A DNA stretch of 64,000 bases from Clostridiales bacterium (GTDB lineage: Bacteria; Bacillota; Clostridia; Peptostreptococcales; Anaerovoracaceae), in the NCBI GenBank assembly GCA_028725765.1, contig JAQYRL010000065.1:1-64000 (forward strand). Direction: 5' to 3'. Positions 55,098 to 64,000 of this stretch are shown piece after piece; within the stretch, counting starts at the first letter, position 1; each line of letters begins with the position of its first letter. A program made the translations under genes and the position numbers. The notes under the pieces are model-generated. The model ran no database searches. It was not told the DNA's origin and was given only the letters and a program-made list of their open reading frames with translations.

Positions 55098-56387
55098 ATG
55101 AAAACAATAAGAGTTTATAAAGAGGATGTTTACAAAAAAGACCTTGTTTCTCACATTTCAGGAGTCTTCCGTGATCAAGAAAATATTTTACTTACATTTA
55201 AAGAAACTATATTCTTTCCAACTGGTGGTGGTCAAAGCTCGGATGTCGGTATTATATCTATAAATGATAAGAAATATAAAATCATCGATGTCAGTGAACA
55301 CGATGATGAAATTTATCATAAAATTGAGAATGTTAAAGATAATGTTCCCCAAGCCTCAGATAATGCATATATAGATAGCTTTGATTTTAAAATAGGAGAT
55401 GCTGTTTTGCAGGAGATTAACTGGGCTCATAGATTTGATAATATGCAAAGACACTGTGGTGAACACATCCTGAGCGGTATATTGTATAAAATGTATAAGG
55501 GAATTAACCGCGGTTTTCATATGGGCGATGACTATATGACAATAGATATCAGTCTTGAGAATAGCCAGTATAATAGGATTAACTGGTCGATGGCAGAGGC
55601 TGCGGAGCTTGAAACGAATAGTGTTATATGGCAAAACTTGCCCGTGATAAGCACGCACTATGATAGCAAAGAAGAAGCTTCTAAAGAACCCCTTAGAAAG
55701 GAATTAAAACTTGAATCCGATATTACAATTGTCCGTATAGGAAGTTTTGATAATCCTTCAGATGCTGTGGCATGTTGCGGAACTCATCCTGCATTTTCAG
55801 GTCAGGTCGGCATGTTGAAAATTTACAAACTAGAACAAAACAAAGGCATGACTCGCATTTACTTCGAAGCTGGAGAGCGAGCATTGAAAAAATATCAGTC
55901 ACAATATAATGCTATGACAGAGATATCAAACAAACTTTCGGCTGGTCAAGAAGATCTGCTTGAGAAGTTTGAATCTATGGAAGCAAAAAATCAAGAAATA
56001 AGAAATAGGCTATTTTTGCTCGAAAAGTCAGTTATCGCGAGCAAAACTGAAAATATTAAAGAACGTTTAGAAAAATCCGCTTCTCAAATACACATTGAGA
56101 CACTAGATGGTTTAAATCCTAAGCTTCTGCAAGCAATGAGCAAAGATTTAATAAAAATTGCAGACTCAAAACTGATTATCCTAGTCAATCATGATGCAAA
56201 ATTTGCTCTAATCATCACATCTAAAGACTCATCTATCAACTGTGGTGATATTGTAAAAAACTTAGCCCTGAATCTGGGTGGCAAAGGTGGCGGTAACAAG
56301 ATATCAGCTCAAGTAACCTTTGGAAATATTAAGGATTTGAAAGAGTTCATTAAATCAGTTAAAGAAAGTTATAATGATATTCTATAG
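55098..56387 (+). CDS. Alanyl-tRNA editing protein AlaX-L with DHHA1 domain
   Basis: Hydrolyses mischarged Ser- or Gly-tRNA-Ala. The 429-residue protein has the AlaX editing domain with zinc ligands H119 and H123 (R-H-C-G-E-H-I) and C226/C227 with H230 (C-C-G-T-H-P), a coiled-coil linker (about 270-325) and a C-terminal DHHA1 domain (G-G-K-G-G-G motif near residue 400). It matches the long AlaX form. ATG at 55098 with GGAGA 4 nt upstream; the longest frame (55017) begins in intergenic sequence. Confidence 0.9.
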   Translation: MKTIRVYKEDVYKKDLVSHISGVFRDQENILLTFKETIFFPTGGGQSSDVGIISINDKKYKIIDVSEHDDEIYHKIENVKDNVPQASDNAYIDSFDFKIGDAVLQEINWAHRFDNMQRHCGEHILSGILYKMYKGINRGFHMGDDYMTIDISLENSQYNRINWSMAEAAELETNSVIWQNLPVISTHYDSKEEASKEPLRKELKLESDITIVRIGSFDNPSDAVACCGTHPAFSGQVGMLKIYKLEQNKGMTRIYFEAGERALKKYQSQYNAMTEISNKLSAGQEDLLEKFESMEAKNQEIRNRLFLLEKSVIASKTENIKERLEKSASQIHIETLDGLNPKLLQAMSKDLIKIADSKLIILVNHDAKFALIITSKDSSINCGDIVKNLALNLGGKGGGNKISAQVTFGNIKDLKEFIKSVKESYNDIL

Positions 56388-56443
56388 GAAATCATGCTCT
56401 TAATAACCCCTCCACTAAAAGCCTTATATCAATAATCAAAACA

Positions 56444-56535
56444 CCCCGATAGCCGCATATCAACTTCTTAAAATCCGAGTTCAATGAAAGACATTGCTGC
56501 TAGGATTATGATATGCCGGCTCGGGGCATTATTTT
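56444..56535. terminator. Large hairpin after alaX
   Basis: CCCCGATAGCCGCATATCA (56444-56462) pairs with most of TGATATGCCGGCTCGGGG (56509-56526), followed by ATTATTTTG on the + strand and GTGTTTTG on the minus strand; bidirectional between convergent alaX and the CoA-transferase genes. Confidence 0.75.
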
Positions 56536-56587
56536 GTTCTCATATATTTTCGCAAAATAAATGCGAATTATTCAAGATCTAAATAAA

Positions 56588-57244
56588 TTAGTCTTCCTGA
56601 TATGGTTTTAGATCAGGGCTCCAGATTAGTTCGCATCCAGTTGCTTCCTGAACCTGCTCCTTAGTGAAATCAGGATGAAGTTCGATAACTTCTATACCCT
56701 TATCAGTTACCTTCATAACAGCCATCTCTGTGATGATCATATCAACAACTTTTTCAGCTGTAAGAGGAAGTGTGCATTCCTTAAGGATTTTGTGGTTACC
56801 CTTCTGAGTATGAGTCATTGCAATGATAACTTCTCTTGCACCTACTACAAGGTCCATTGCACCACCCATACCGGCAACCTTCTTACCAGGGATAATCCAG
56901 TTAGCAAGGTCTCCGTTTTGAGCAACCTGCATAGCACCAAGTACTGTAACGTCAACGTGTCCGCCTCTTACAATACCGAAGCTTGTAGCTGTATCAAAGT
57001 AGTTAACTCTTGGAAGAACTGTTACATACTGTCCACCTGAGTTAATGATATCAACGTCTTCTTTGCCCTCTTCTGGGACAGAATCAAGACCTGCAAAACC
57101 GTTTTCAGAGTGAAGTGTAATAATGATATCTTCAGGAACGAAAGATCCAACCATAGTTGGAAGTCCAATTCCAAGGTTTACCAATTCGCCATTTCTCAGC
57201 TCTTTAGCTGTTCTTCTGGCAATTCTTTCCTTTATATCTGCCAT
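56588..57244 (-). CDS. CoA-transferase, beta subunit
   Basis: Beta chain of a type I (AtoDA/CtfAB/SCOT) CoA-transferase, 218 residues. The catalytic Glu is in L-H-S-E-N-G-F; other motifs are N-L-G-I-G-L-P-T and G-G-A-M-D-L. In a lysine fermenter it would exchange CoA between butyryl-CoA and acetoacetate, the substrate made by Kce, but acetate or succinate partners are possible. Start ATG at 57244; overlaps the alpha gene by 13 nt. Confidence 0.92.
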   Translation of the reverse strand: MADIKERIARRTAKELRNGELVNLGIGLPTMVGSFVPEDIIITLHSENGFAGLDSVPEEGKEDVDIINSGGQYVTVLPRVNYFDTATSFGIVRGGHVDVTVLGAMQVAQNGDLANWIIPGKKVAGMGGAMDLVVGAREVIIAMTHTQKGNHKILKECTLPLTAEKVVDMIITEMAVMKVTDKGIEVIELHPDFTKEQVQEATGCELIWSPDLKPYQED

Positions 57245-57945
57245 TTCTTTTCTCCTTCCACAATGCCATCTACAAGAACGCCAGCAACTGTAAACCTATC
57301 AGGATCTCCTGAACCGATTTCAACTAGTTCTTCAGTTGCAACAATTACCTTATCAGCAGCTCCAGCCATAACGTAGTTAAAGTTCTTGGTAGCCTTTGAG
57401 CAAACGAAGTTACCAAACTTGTCGCATACAGATGCTCTGATGAACGCATAGTCAGCCTTTAGAGGTCTCTCTACTAGGTACTTAACACCATCTATCTCCA
57501 TGGTAATCTTATCTCTACCAAGTTCATCTTTTTCAAATTCCATAGGAGTACCAATACCTGTTGGAGTTATTACTCCGCCAAGACCATAATTGGCAGCCCT
57601 AATTTTCTCAGCAAGAGTTCCCTGAGGAACAAGTGTATATTTAAGAGAACCGTCAGCAAACTGCTCATTCAGTTTAGGGTTAACTCCCAGGTGAGAAGCT
57701 ATGATGTGGTCAACCATGTGATTTTCAAGTAACTTTCCAACACCTCTAGCTGTCCTTGCACCATACTGACCAACATCAAGTCCGCCATCATTTGCAATTA
57801 CAGTAAGGTGCTTTACACCTTTTCTCACTAGTGCATCCATTAGGATTTCCGGAGATCCAGTTGCCAGGAAGCCGCCAACCATTATGGTCATGCCGTCTTT
57901 AACACCTGCAACTGCTTCATCCGCAGTCATCATTTTGTTAATCAT
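57232..57945 (-). CDS. CoA-transferase, alpha subunit
   Basis: Alpha chain, 237 residues, with the G-G-F-L-A-T-G-S-P-E-I-L glycine-rich motif, N-D-G-G-L-D-V-G and G-G-V-I-T-P-T-G-I-G-T. With the beta chain it forms the active heteromer. ATG at 57945 with AAAGGTG upstream preferred to GTG 57957. Confidence 0.92.
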   Translation of the reverse strand: MINKMMTADEAVAGVKDGMTIMVGGFLATGSPEILMDALVRKGVKHLTVIANDGGLDVGQYGARTARGVGKLLENHMVDHIIASHLGVNPKLNEQFADGSLKYTLVPQGTLAEKIRAANYGLGGVITPTGIGTPMEFEKDELGRDKITMEIDGVKYLVERPLKADYAFIRASVCDKFGNFVCSKATKNFNYVMAGAADKVIVATEELVEIGSGDPDRFTVAGVLVDGIVEGEKKWQI

Positions 57946-58104
57946 TTTCCAAATCACCTTTCTATCATAATATTAACGGTTAATTTAAGTAAATCCTTAT
58001 CTATTATAACAATCTTCTTGATAAAAATCTAGCATTCTTGAAGAAATTGTTTATTTTATCACACATTCTTTAAATATATTTTATTTGGATATCTTTATTA
58101 GCAT

Positions 58105-59385
58105 TTAAAATTTAATATTGCTACGCTTACGATATCTTTTCTTGCTCATTATAAGCCTTCGATTTCGCCTACGTCTCCTTATTATATATCTAAGTAGCAA
58201 TATCAACAAAATAATTGCAATTACTATTGAAACCGCAAACTCAACTATTTTGATAATAAAAGATTTTTTATTTTCTTCTTTCTTCTCTTTAGGTGACATC
58301 GGTGTAATATTCCCAGGAATCTTTAAGCTCGACATCGGTGCAATAATATGTCTTTGCCTAGCTTGAAAGAACCCCTCACCGATATTCAAAAGTTCCTCTA
58401 TTTTTTCATCCCTCTCCTGCACACTGCTGGCGCCCATCAGAACAACCATAGTTCTCATGTTTTTAGGACCATCGTTAAAATCTGGTTCCTCAGTTCTTGT
58501 ACATATTAAACATCGTCCAGCACCGCTTGTATATCCCGTTTTTAGCCCATCAACTCTGTCATCTTTTTGAAGTAGTCCATTTGTGTTTCTTGAAGTAAAA
58601 TAAAATTGATCAAGAGTGATATTTTTCTTAGATGTAATCTTCGTTATCTCAGGATATTTTTTTAGTATAAAACTTGCAAGTTTAAATAGATCCTCAGCCG
58701 AAGAATGGTTTTCTATCTCAAGATATTGAGATGGCAACATATTTTCATCTTCTTCAAGATTAGTAGGCAGACCGCTTGCAGTATAAAAATGGGTATTTTT
58801 CAATCCCAGTTCTTTTGCTCTCTTATTCATAAGATTTACAAATTCAGCTTCTGAGCCCGATACATGGCAAGCTAGTGCAACAGCGGCTTCATTACTTGAT
58901 GGAATAAGTATGGCTTCTATTAAATCAGAAATTGGAGTCTTCATTCCTTCCCTTAGCCCAATCACTCCATATGAATAACTTGTCTCTTCAGCTTCCTTTG
59001 ATATAACTACATTCCCACTTTGACTTATCTCTCCATTGTCGATGGCTTCCATAACAAGAAGATATGTCATTAGTTTAGATATACTTGCAATCGGTACCTT
59101 TTTTGTAGTTTTGTCACCAAAATAAATTTCGCCGGTCTCTGGATTTCCTACAATAAAGCTATGCAATCCGTCAAAATGTTTGTATACTTCTTGTATTTTT
59201 GTATTTGAGTCTGCTTCCCTTGCGTCATTTTGTTTCTTAGATTCACCGTATGCATACTCAGTTGTAAATAAGACTGATGTAAATGAAAAAACAACAAAAA
59301 TCGAAAGCAATATTGCTGTTATTTTTTTGAAGCAATATTTACTTTTCCCAACTGAAAATAAACTGAAATTGGATGAACTGTACAT
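58105..59385 (-). CDS. D-alanyl-D-alanine carboxypeptidase (DacA/PBP5 type)
   Basis: Trims D-alanine from peptidoglycan stem peptides outside the membrane. The 426-residue protein has an N-terminal hydrophobic signal or anchor (about 20-46), active-site motifs S101-I-S-K104 (S-x-x-K), S163-S-N165 (S-x-N) and K282-T-G284, and, unlike usual PBP5, a C-terminal membrane helix (about 377-400) followed by a strongly basic tail (R-R-R-R-R-N-R-R), which would hold it in the membrane. SD GAGGG. Confidence 0.92.
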   Translation of the reverse strand: MYSSSNFSLFSVGKSKYCFKKITAILLSIFVVFSFTSVLFTTEYAYGESKKQNDAREADSNTKIQEVYKHFDGLHSFIVGNPETGEIYFGDKTTKKVPIASISKLMTYLLVMEAIDNGEISQSGNVVISKEAEETSYSYGVIGLREGMKTPISDLIEAILIPSSNEAAVALACHVSGSEAEFVNLMNKRAKELGLKNTHFYTASGLPTNLEEDENMLPSQYLEIENHSSAEDLFKLASFILKKYPEITKITSKKNITLDQFYFTSRNTNGLLQKDDRVDGLKTGYTSGAGRCLICTRTEEPDFNDGPKNMRTMVVLMGASSVQERDEKIEELLNIGEGFFQARQRHIIAPMSSLKIPGNITPMSPKEKKEENKKSFIIKIVEFAVSIVIAIILLILLLRYIIRRRRRNRRLIMSKKRYRKRSNIKF

Positions 59386-59396
59386 TTTAATTCCCT

Positions 59397-60659
59397 CTAT
59401 GACCTTCCTTCAAGATTCTCATTTATCTGTCTCTTAATCTCTCTAAGTCTATTTGAAAGTAAATTTATATTTGCTATCCTTCTCACTACAATGTAAGCAT
59501 TATCTTCTCTATACAACAAAATACTATCAAGTGTATTCCTAAGATCATCAACAAGAGCATTTACTTTTTCCTCAAATTCAGGCTTTGTCATTGTGCGTTT
59601 GAAAGGTGAGGTTTCTTCTATTTCATATACATATCTAATGCCAAAAAACTCTTGAACTTTATCAGATAATTCTATCTTTATTTCATTGAATTTTATTTCA
59701 AAATTAGAGTCCTGTAGATCTGCTTCTTTTTTAATTTTTTCTATATACTCGTCAATAGAAGAAAAAGCGATATCAAGATCCTTGTACTCCATATTCATGG
59801 CTTTCCAATAGAATCTGAGCTGATCTATAGCCTCATCTATAATATCTCTTAATTTTAGAATTGACGAACGTTCCAGTATTGCTCTTGCATTTTTCTTTAG
59901 GTCTTTGCTTACCGAAGTTGTCAGTTCTTTAATTCCATCCCCAGTCTTTGCCGAAACAGGAAAAATCTTAACAGGCTCTTTGTCATATCCCATTATTTGC
60001 TGGAGCACACCTTGGCAATATCCTATGTATTGTGCGAGCTCGACTTCAGATACTAAATCCGATTTATTGACTGCAAAATAAAACTTCGAAGCAAACTCTT
60101 TTGTCGCTTTAAGAAATTCAATTTCTATCTCGTTTATGGGGCTGTCAACCGAAAGCAGGAATATTACTCCGTCACTTTCCTTCATATACTGATATGCTAC
60201 TTCTGTGTTATTCTTGTGAAAAGAACCGACACCCGGCGTATCGACAAACTCTATGCCATTTTTGAGAAATTTTGATGGTGTCCTTATAACTACAGAGGAC
60301 ACACCTAGCTTGTTATTATTGTTTTGCTGCTCGCTTATATATTCGGATAAATTTTCAAAATCTATAGGCTTGACATCGCCGTTAAAAAAGTGAACCTCTG
60401 CCGATTTTTCTCCGTAATACACTCGCGTAACAGCTGAAGTTATAGGTACAATTCCGACTGGAAGAATATCATCACCCAAAATGTAATTCGCAAGAGTACT
60501 CTTTCCTCTTTTAAATTGCCCTATTATTGATAGAGTCAATGTCTCTTTTTCTAGTTTATCTTTAATTATCCGTAGATGATGTGCCTGGCCCTTGCATGCT
60601 TCTTCAGCCGAAAGAAGTTCATATGCACGATTAACTGCTTGCACTTCATTAAATTCCAT
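59397..60659 (-). CDS. Dynamin-like GTPase
   Basis: A 420-residue large-GTPase protein of the bacterial dynamin-like type. G1 G-Q-F-K-R-G-K-S-T (47-55), G3 D-T-P-G (140-143) and G4 N-K-S-D (198-201) are intact; the C-terminal half is helical with coiled coils and no membrane segment. Bacterial dynamins act on membranes (fusion, fission, repair), but the role here is unknown. It lies between a carboxypeptidase and an ABC exporter, 14 nt after the latter gene, so probably in one operon. Confidence 0.85.
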   Translation of the reverse strand: MEFNEVQAVNRAYELLSAEEACKGQAHHLRIIKDKLEKETLTLSIIGQFKRGKSTLANYILGDDILPVGIVPITSAVTRVYYGEKSAEVHFFNGDVKPIDFENLSEYISEQQNNNNKLGVSSVVIRTPSKFLKNGIEFVDTPGVGSFHKNNTEVAYQYMKESDGVIFLLSVDSPINEIEIEFLKATKEFASKFYFAVNKSDLVSEVELAQYIGYCQGVLQQIMGYDKEPVKIFPVSAKTGDGIKELTTSVSKDLKKNARAILERSSILKLRDIIDEAIDQLRFYWKAMNMEYKDLDIAFSSIDEYIEKIKKEADLQDSNFEIKFNEIKIELSDKVQEFFGIRYVYEIEETSPFKRTMTKPEFEEKVNALVDDLRNTLDSILLYREDNAYIVVRRIANINLLSNRLREIKRQINENLEGRS

Positions 60660-60673
60660 AATCCCTCCAAAAT

Positions 60674-63172
60674 CTAGTCTACATCTGTCCTTGCAAGAAT
60701 TGCAGCAGGCGTCTTCATCAGTACCTTAGCGACTGGCAAAAGTCCGAACAAAATATTTGCAACATAGATAATTGCTACAGCAACTATTGCAACCGTTGGA
60801 TTCATGAGGAAGGTGTACTGGAAGGTCTTAATAAGACTCAGCCTGTGAACAATATAGCCCATTAAAACAAACCCAGGTATACCTGCTACGGTTGTAATTG
60901 CTAGCACTTCACCAAGGAACATCTTGTAAATATCTGTTTTTTTGACTCCAATAGCTCTGAAAATTCCAACCTCCTTTATCCTTGATAGGAATGATGCTCT
61001 CATCATAAGGTATATTTCTATGAGCGAAATAGCCAAAATAATTAAGCCGGTTATACGTACTGTCTTCATTGTTTTCTTAACTTCATTCGTATATTTTTCT
61101 TTAGAACTCTTATATGCATCATAGCAATCGAAACCAGCGTCTTTTAAGGTCTGTATAGTTTCAGCCTTCTCTGACTGCTTAGGTACATACAGAGATGCTC
61201 CATTTGCTTCAAATACGATTTTCTTCTTAAGTGTTTCTTTAGAAACTATCGACATAGGTCTGCTATATTCATCTGTATAGAAGCCAACGACTTTCAATTT
61301 TTGTCCATTAACTTTTGGTGTAACTAACGATCCCATATTTACATCGTAAATCTTGTCATAAGGGATTGCGGTCTCATACTCTCCTTCTGGCCAGCTACCG
61401 CGTTTGAGTGTAAGAGCATCATCAGCTACTCTATCGGCCAACTCTTTTGTTATGAGCTTATTGTCAGAAGCGTTAGATTCCATATCAGGCTTTTCATTTT
61501 TCTGAGGCATACTTCCCATAGTATATAGAATGTTATATATTTCGCCTGAATTTACATACATCGAAGGAGAAGATTTGTCAACGATTCCTGTGATTTTAAG
61601 GGTAACATTTCCGCCTAATTTCAAGTCCATTCCAATGAAGTCGGAGGCTTTAAAATATCCTGCTTGTTTTGCTAATCCCTCCTCAATAAGGCTCTTAAAT
61701 GCCAGCTTGTCAACTACTACTTCAGAAGGATTTTCTGGCAACTTACCTGAAATTAAATCTTTCTTTCTGAGAGTATTAACATCCGTAATAGAGGTCTTGA
61801 TGCTTTCTCCCATTTCCACTCCGGTCTGTAAAAAATTATCATATCTTATCGGAATGTTAATTATCGACTTACCAGGGATCACATATCCTTTTACATCTCC
61901 ATCTTTTTTATTTGCGACCAAATTGTTAGCGATGGATTCAAGTTCAGAGAACTGTTTCTCTGACATCTTTTTGTTGTTGATAATTATATAATGTTTATTG
62001 GTGTCCACAAATCTTTCATCTGGAGTATTCATAATAGCTGCAGTGTTTGAGATAGCGTACATAATAAACATTGAGGAAATGAAGAAACCTACGAGCAGAA
62101 CCTTCTTCATCACAGGATAATTAGAGACCTGTTTGAAGCCTTTAACTATCATCGACCACAGGTTAATAATTGATGCATTTCTCGGAGGCTTCTTAGCCTC
62201 AAGTACGCTCATATCATAGCCCTTATCCTTGTAGTCATCCTTTGAAATTTCTTTATATGTACCATCAATAAATTCTACACTAGAATGTTCATCGACAATT
62301 TCAGTTCTTAAGTTGTTATCATTAACCTTGATATATACATTGCCATTCTTGATGACGATATCCATGTCTGCAAGTTGCTCATCTTCCTGATAAACATTTA
62401 TCTTTGAGCCCTGCATATTGAATGAATCATGATTCTGTATCTCACCCAAATATATTTTGTCGTCTATTCTATAGTCCAGGTTACGTTCATTTGTGTTTAC
62501 ATCGTCTGAGACTACAGCTCCATCCTTTAGCCTGATTATTCGAGATGCATAGAAATTTGCAAGCTTCTCTTCGTGAGTAACCATGATGACCAGTTTGGTC
62601 TTAGAAATCGTCTTGATTATATTCATTACCTCAAGAGTATTTCTGCTATCTAGGTTACCAGTAGGTTCATCGGCTATTACAATGGCGGGATTCTTGACTA
62701 TCGCTCTAGCAATACCTACTCTTTGGCGTTCACCACCGGAAAGCATGTCGGCATATCTATTTCTATAGCGATACATGCCTACCATTTCAAGAGCATAGTA
62801 AACCTTCTCTTTGATTTCATCTTTGTTCTTAACGCCCTGCATCTTTAGTACAAGCGCTACATTGTCAAATACAGACATCTCATCAACAAGGTTATAGTTT
62901 TGAAATATATATCCAATGTTTAAATTTCTAATCTTGTCCCTAGTCCAGGCGGTCCTACCAGTCAGCTTCTGATTATTTACAAATATTTTTCCCGTGCTTA
63001 CATTATCAAGACCACCAATTGCATTCAGAAGTGTTGTCTTGCCACAGCCTGAAGGCCCCAGTATCGCAATAAGCCCTGGCCCATCTATCTCAAGCGAAGT
63101 ATTGTCGATAACATGGATTTCATTCTTTTTCAGTCTATTAAAATACTTATTTACATTTTCTAATTTTATCAT
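60674..63172 (-). CDS. ABC exporter, ATPase-permease fusion (FtsX/MacB-like)
   Basis: An 832-residue fusion: ATPase domain at the N-terminus (about 1-230; Walker A G-P-S-G-C-G-K-T-T, signature L-S-G-G-E-R-Q-R, Walker B I-V-I-A-D-E-P-T-G-N-L-D), then a linker, one membrane helix (about 360-380), an extracellular domain (about 385-700) and three C-terminal helices of an FtsX domain. This is the reverse domain order to MacB in its ATPase-first layout but similar to some Gram-positive exporters. With the neighbour at 63175 it probably forms a two-chain transporter. Substrate unknown. Confidence 0.85.
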   Translation of the reverse strand: MIKLENVNKYFNRLKKNEIHVIDNTSLEIDGPGLIAILGPSGCGKTTLLNAIGGLDNVSTGKIFVNNQKLTGRTAWTRDKIRNLNIGYIFQNYNLVDEMSVFDNVALVLKMQGVKNKDEIKEKVYYALEMVGMYRYRNRYADMLSGGERQRVGIARAIVKNPAIVIADEPTGNLDSRNTLEVMNIIKTISKTKLVIMVTHEEKLANFYASRIIRLKDGAVVSDDVNTNERNLDYRIDDKIYLGEIQNHDSFNMQGSKINVYQEDEQLADMDIVIKNGNVYIKVNDNNLRTEIVDEHSSVEFIDGTYKEISKDDYKDKGYDMSVLEAKKPPRNASIINLWSMIVKGFKQVSNYPVMKKVLLVGFFISSMFIMYAISNTAAIMNTPDERFVDTNKHYIIINNKKMSEKQFSELESIANNLVANKKDGDVKGYVIPGKSIINIPIRYDNFLQTGVEMGESIKTSITDVNTLRKKDLISGKLPENPSEVVVDKLAFKSLIEEGLAKQAGYFKASDFIGMDLKLGGNVTLKITGIVDKSSPSMYVNSGEIYNILYTMGSMPQKNEKPDMESNASDNKLITKELADRVADDALTLKRGSWPEGEYETAIPYDKIYDVNMGSLVTPKVNGQKLKVVGFYTDEYSRPMSIVSKETLKKKIVFEANGASLYVPKQSEKAETIQTLKDAGFDCYDAYKSSKEKYTNEVKKTMKTVRITGLIILAISLIEIYLMMRASFLSRIKEVGIFRAIGVKKTDIYKMFLGEVLAITTVAGIPGFVLMGYIVHRLSLIKTFQYTFLMNPTVAIVAVAIIYVANILFGLLPVAKVLMKTPAAILARTDVD

Positions 63173-63174
63173 GA

Positions 63175-64000
63175 CTACACCTCCTCTCTAAATGTGCTCA
63201 TTGCGGATTTCTTAAACAATTTCTTTGAGAATTTTCTCGAAATTATATACGCCAAGCACACAACAATTACATAGAGAATGATGTAATCCTGAATTTTTAT
63301 AAAATCAAATATTTCTACAAGGAACGAAATCTTTAAAACTTTAGTTTGAACTAACCTTATAAATGCGACCAAAATAAAGTACGCTATATTAATTATAAAG
63401 ATAAGCTCTATATCCAAAATCTGCTTGATGCTCTTGATATCAAGGCATATTAGTCTCAATGTTGAAAAATACGTGCTTCTTGACCTTAATATTAGCCTTA
63501 TAACAAAATAGCAGATGAAGAAGATTCCGACCACAATAGCGACATTGAGAGGAACCGTAACAATATTCAAAATATCGGTATCTATGAACTGGGTCTTTGC
63601 CTTTGCAAGAGAAACAACGGTATATCCATTATCCTTAAGCCATGAAACGGCTTCATCTGCATTCTTTCTTTCATCTATATACACCGTTGACTGATAATTC
63701 TCCTTCATAAACAGAGAATTGTACTCTTCATCATTTATGTATATATTCCCCGAAATGTCCTCAAAAGGTTTGTCTATGCCGAGCAAATTTTTATAATTAT
63801 TCTTTGTATATGTAGCCACACTTACAACTGTAGTTGTATCCTTGAAATATATGTTTTTCACATTATATACAAGCTGTCTCCATCTTGAAGAGCCACTCTC
63901 ATAAAGTGCATCCACTTCTTCGGGCACAATCGCATATCCCTTTGCAACATTAGCATTAGGATATACATTAAACTGTCCGCCATCCGCTCCAAGCGGATAC
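63175..64000 (-). CDS. FtsX-like permease, partial (runs off window)
   Basis: C-terminal part of a permease, open to the window edge: the frame continues upstream of the first in-window methionine as Y-P-L-G-A-D-G-G-Q-F-N-V-Y-P-N-A-N. It has an extracellular-type region followed by about four helices (near the C-terminus). The stop codon is 2 nt from the start of the fused ATPase-permease gene, so both are in one operon and are probably partners. The 5' end lies beyond 64000. Confidence 0.8.
   Translation of the reverse strand, partial: YPLGADGGQFNVYPNANVAKGYAIVPEEVDALYESGSSRWRQLVYNVKNIYFKDTTTVVSVATYTKNNYKNLLGIDKPFEDISGNIYINDEEYNSLFMKENYQSTVYIDERKNADEAVSWLKDNGYTVVSLAKAKTQFIDTDILNIVTVPLNVAIVVGIFFICYFVIRLILRSRSTYFSTLRLICLDIKSIKQILDIELIFIINIAYFILVAFIRLVQTKVLKISFLVEIFDFIKIQDYIILYVIVVCLAYIISRKFSKKLFKKSAMSTFREEV

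Overview
The window looks like chromosomal DNA of a strictly anaerobic, AT-rich, amino-acid-fermenting member of the Clostridia. The basis is the combination of pyruvate:ferredoxin oxidoreductase, a small clostridial ferredoxin, a V-type ATPase whose rotor subunit carries the Na+ ligand set, a 3-keto-5-aminohexanoate cleavage enzyme (lysine fermentation), an acetoacetate/butyrate-type CoA-transferase, an AtoE-type short-chain fatty acid carrier, D-serine ammonia-lyase, strong Shine-Dalgarno sequences and a metK-type SAM-I riboswitch. A family such as Anaerovoracaceae is possible but cannot be settled from this sequence. I saw no transposase, integrase, phage gene, rRNA or CRISPR array. Most genes are on the minus strand.

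Layout. 1-5.1 kb: ferredoxin, cupin, 5-formyl-THF cyclo-ligase, a DUF488 protein and a DUF438/hemerythrin/PAS protein that share a 17-nt palindromic operator, and RlmD. 5.2-14.1 kb: a nine-gene V-ATPase operon (order G/H-I-K-E-C-F-A-B-D) with a clear promoter and a long terminator hairpin, divergent from atoE. 15.7-21.6 kb: the murB-PHP-rapZ-whiA cluster, with kce where yvcK is usually found. 21.7-27.2 kb: dsdA, then a sigma-54 activator whose sensor half is a degenerate 3,5-diaminohexanoate dehydrogenase (Kdd) fold, split from the AAA+ half by a -1 shift on an A7 slippery heptamer, then a divergent NhaC-type transporter with a near-perfect -24/-12 promoter and upstream repeats. 28-43.5 kb: PFOR, a lipoprotein, an EamA carrier, a secreted nuclease, tatD (ATT start codon), metG, a cytidylate-kinase-like protein, tRNA-Ala(GGC), a Fic protein lacking the catalytic His, and nrdBA with tandem NrdR boxes. 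43.7-52.9 kb: a Bce-type peptide sensing/efflux module, aspartate kinase, an ArsB/NhaD permease, and metK behind a SAM-I riboswitch. 53-64 kb: unknown proteins, an AlaX editing protein, a CoA-transferase pair, a DacA-type carboxypeptidase, a dynamin-like GTPase and a large FtsX/MacB-like ABC exporter that runs off the window edge.

How the parts fit. Kce, the CoA-transferase, AtoE, PFOR and ferredoxin would carry lysine (and other amino acids) to butyrate and acetate, and the V-ATPase would couple ATP to a sodium gradient. The most unusual element is the Kdd-like/sigma-54 regulator with its likely target transporter: a lysine-fermentation enzyme fold apparently reused as the signal-input domain of an enhancer-binding protein.
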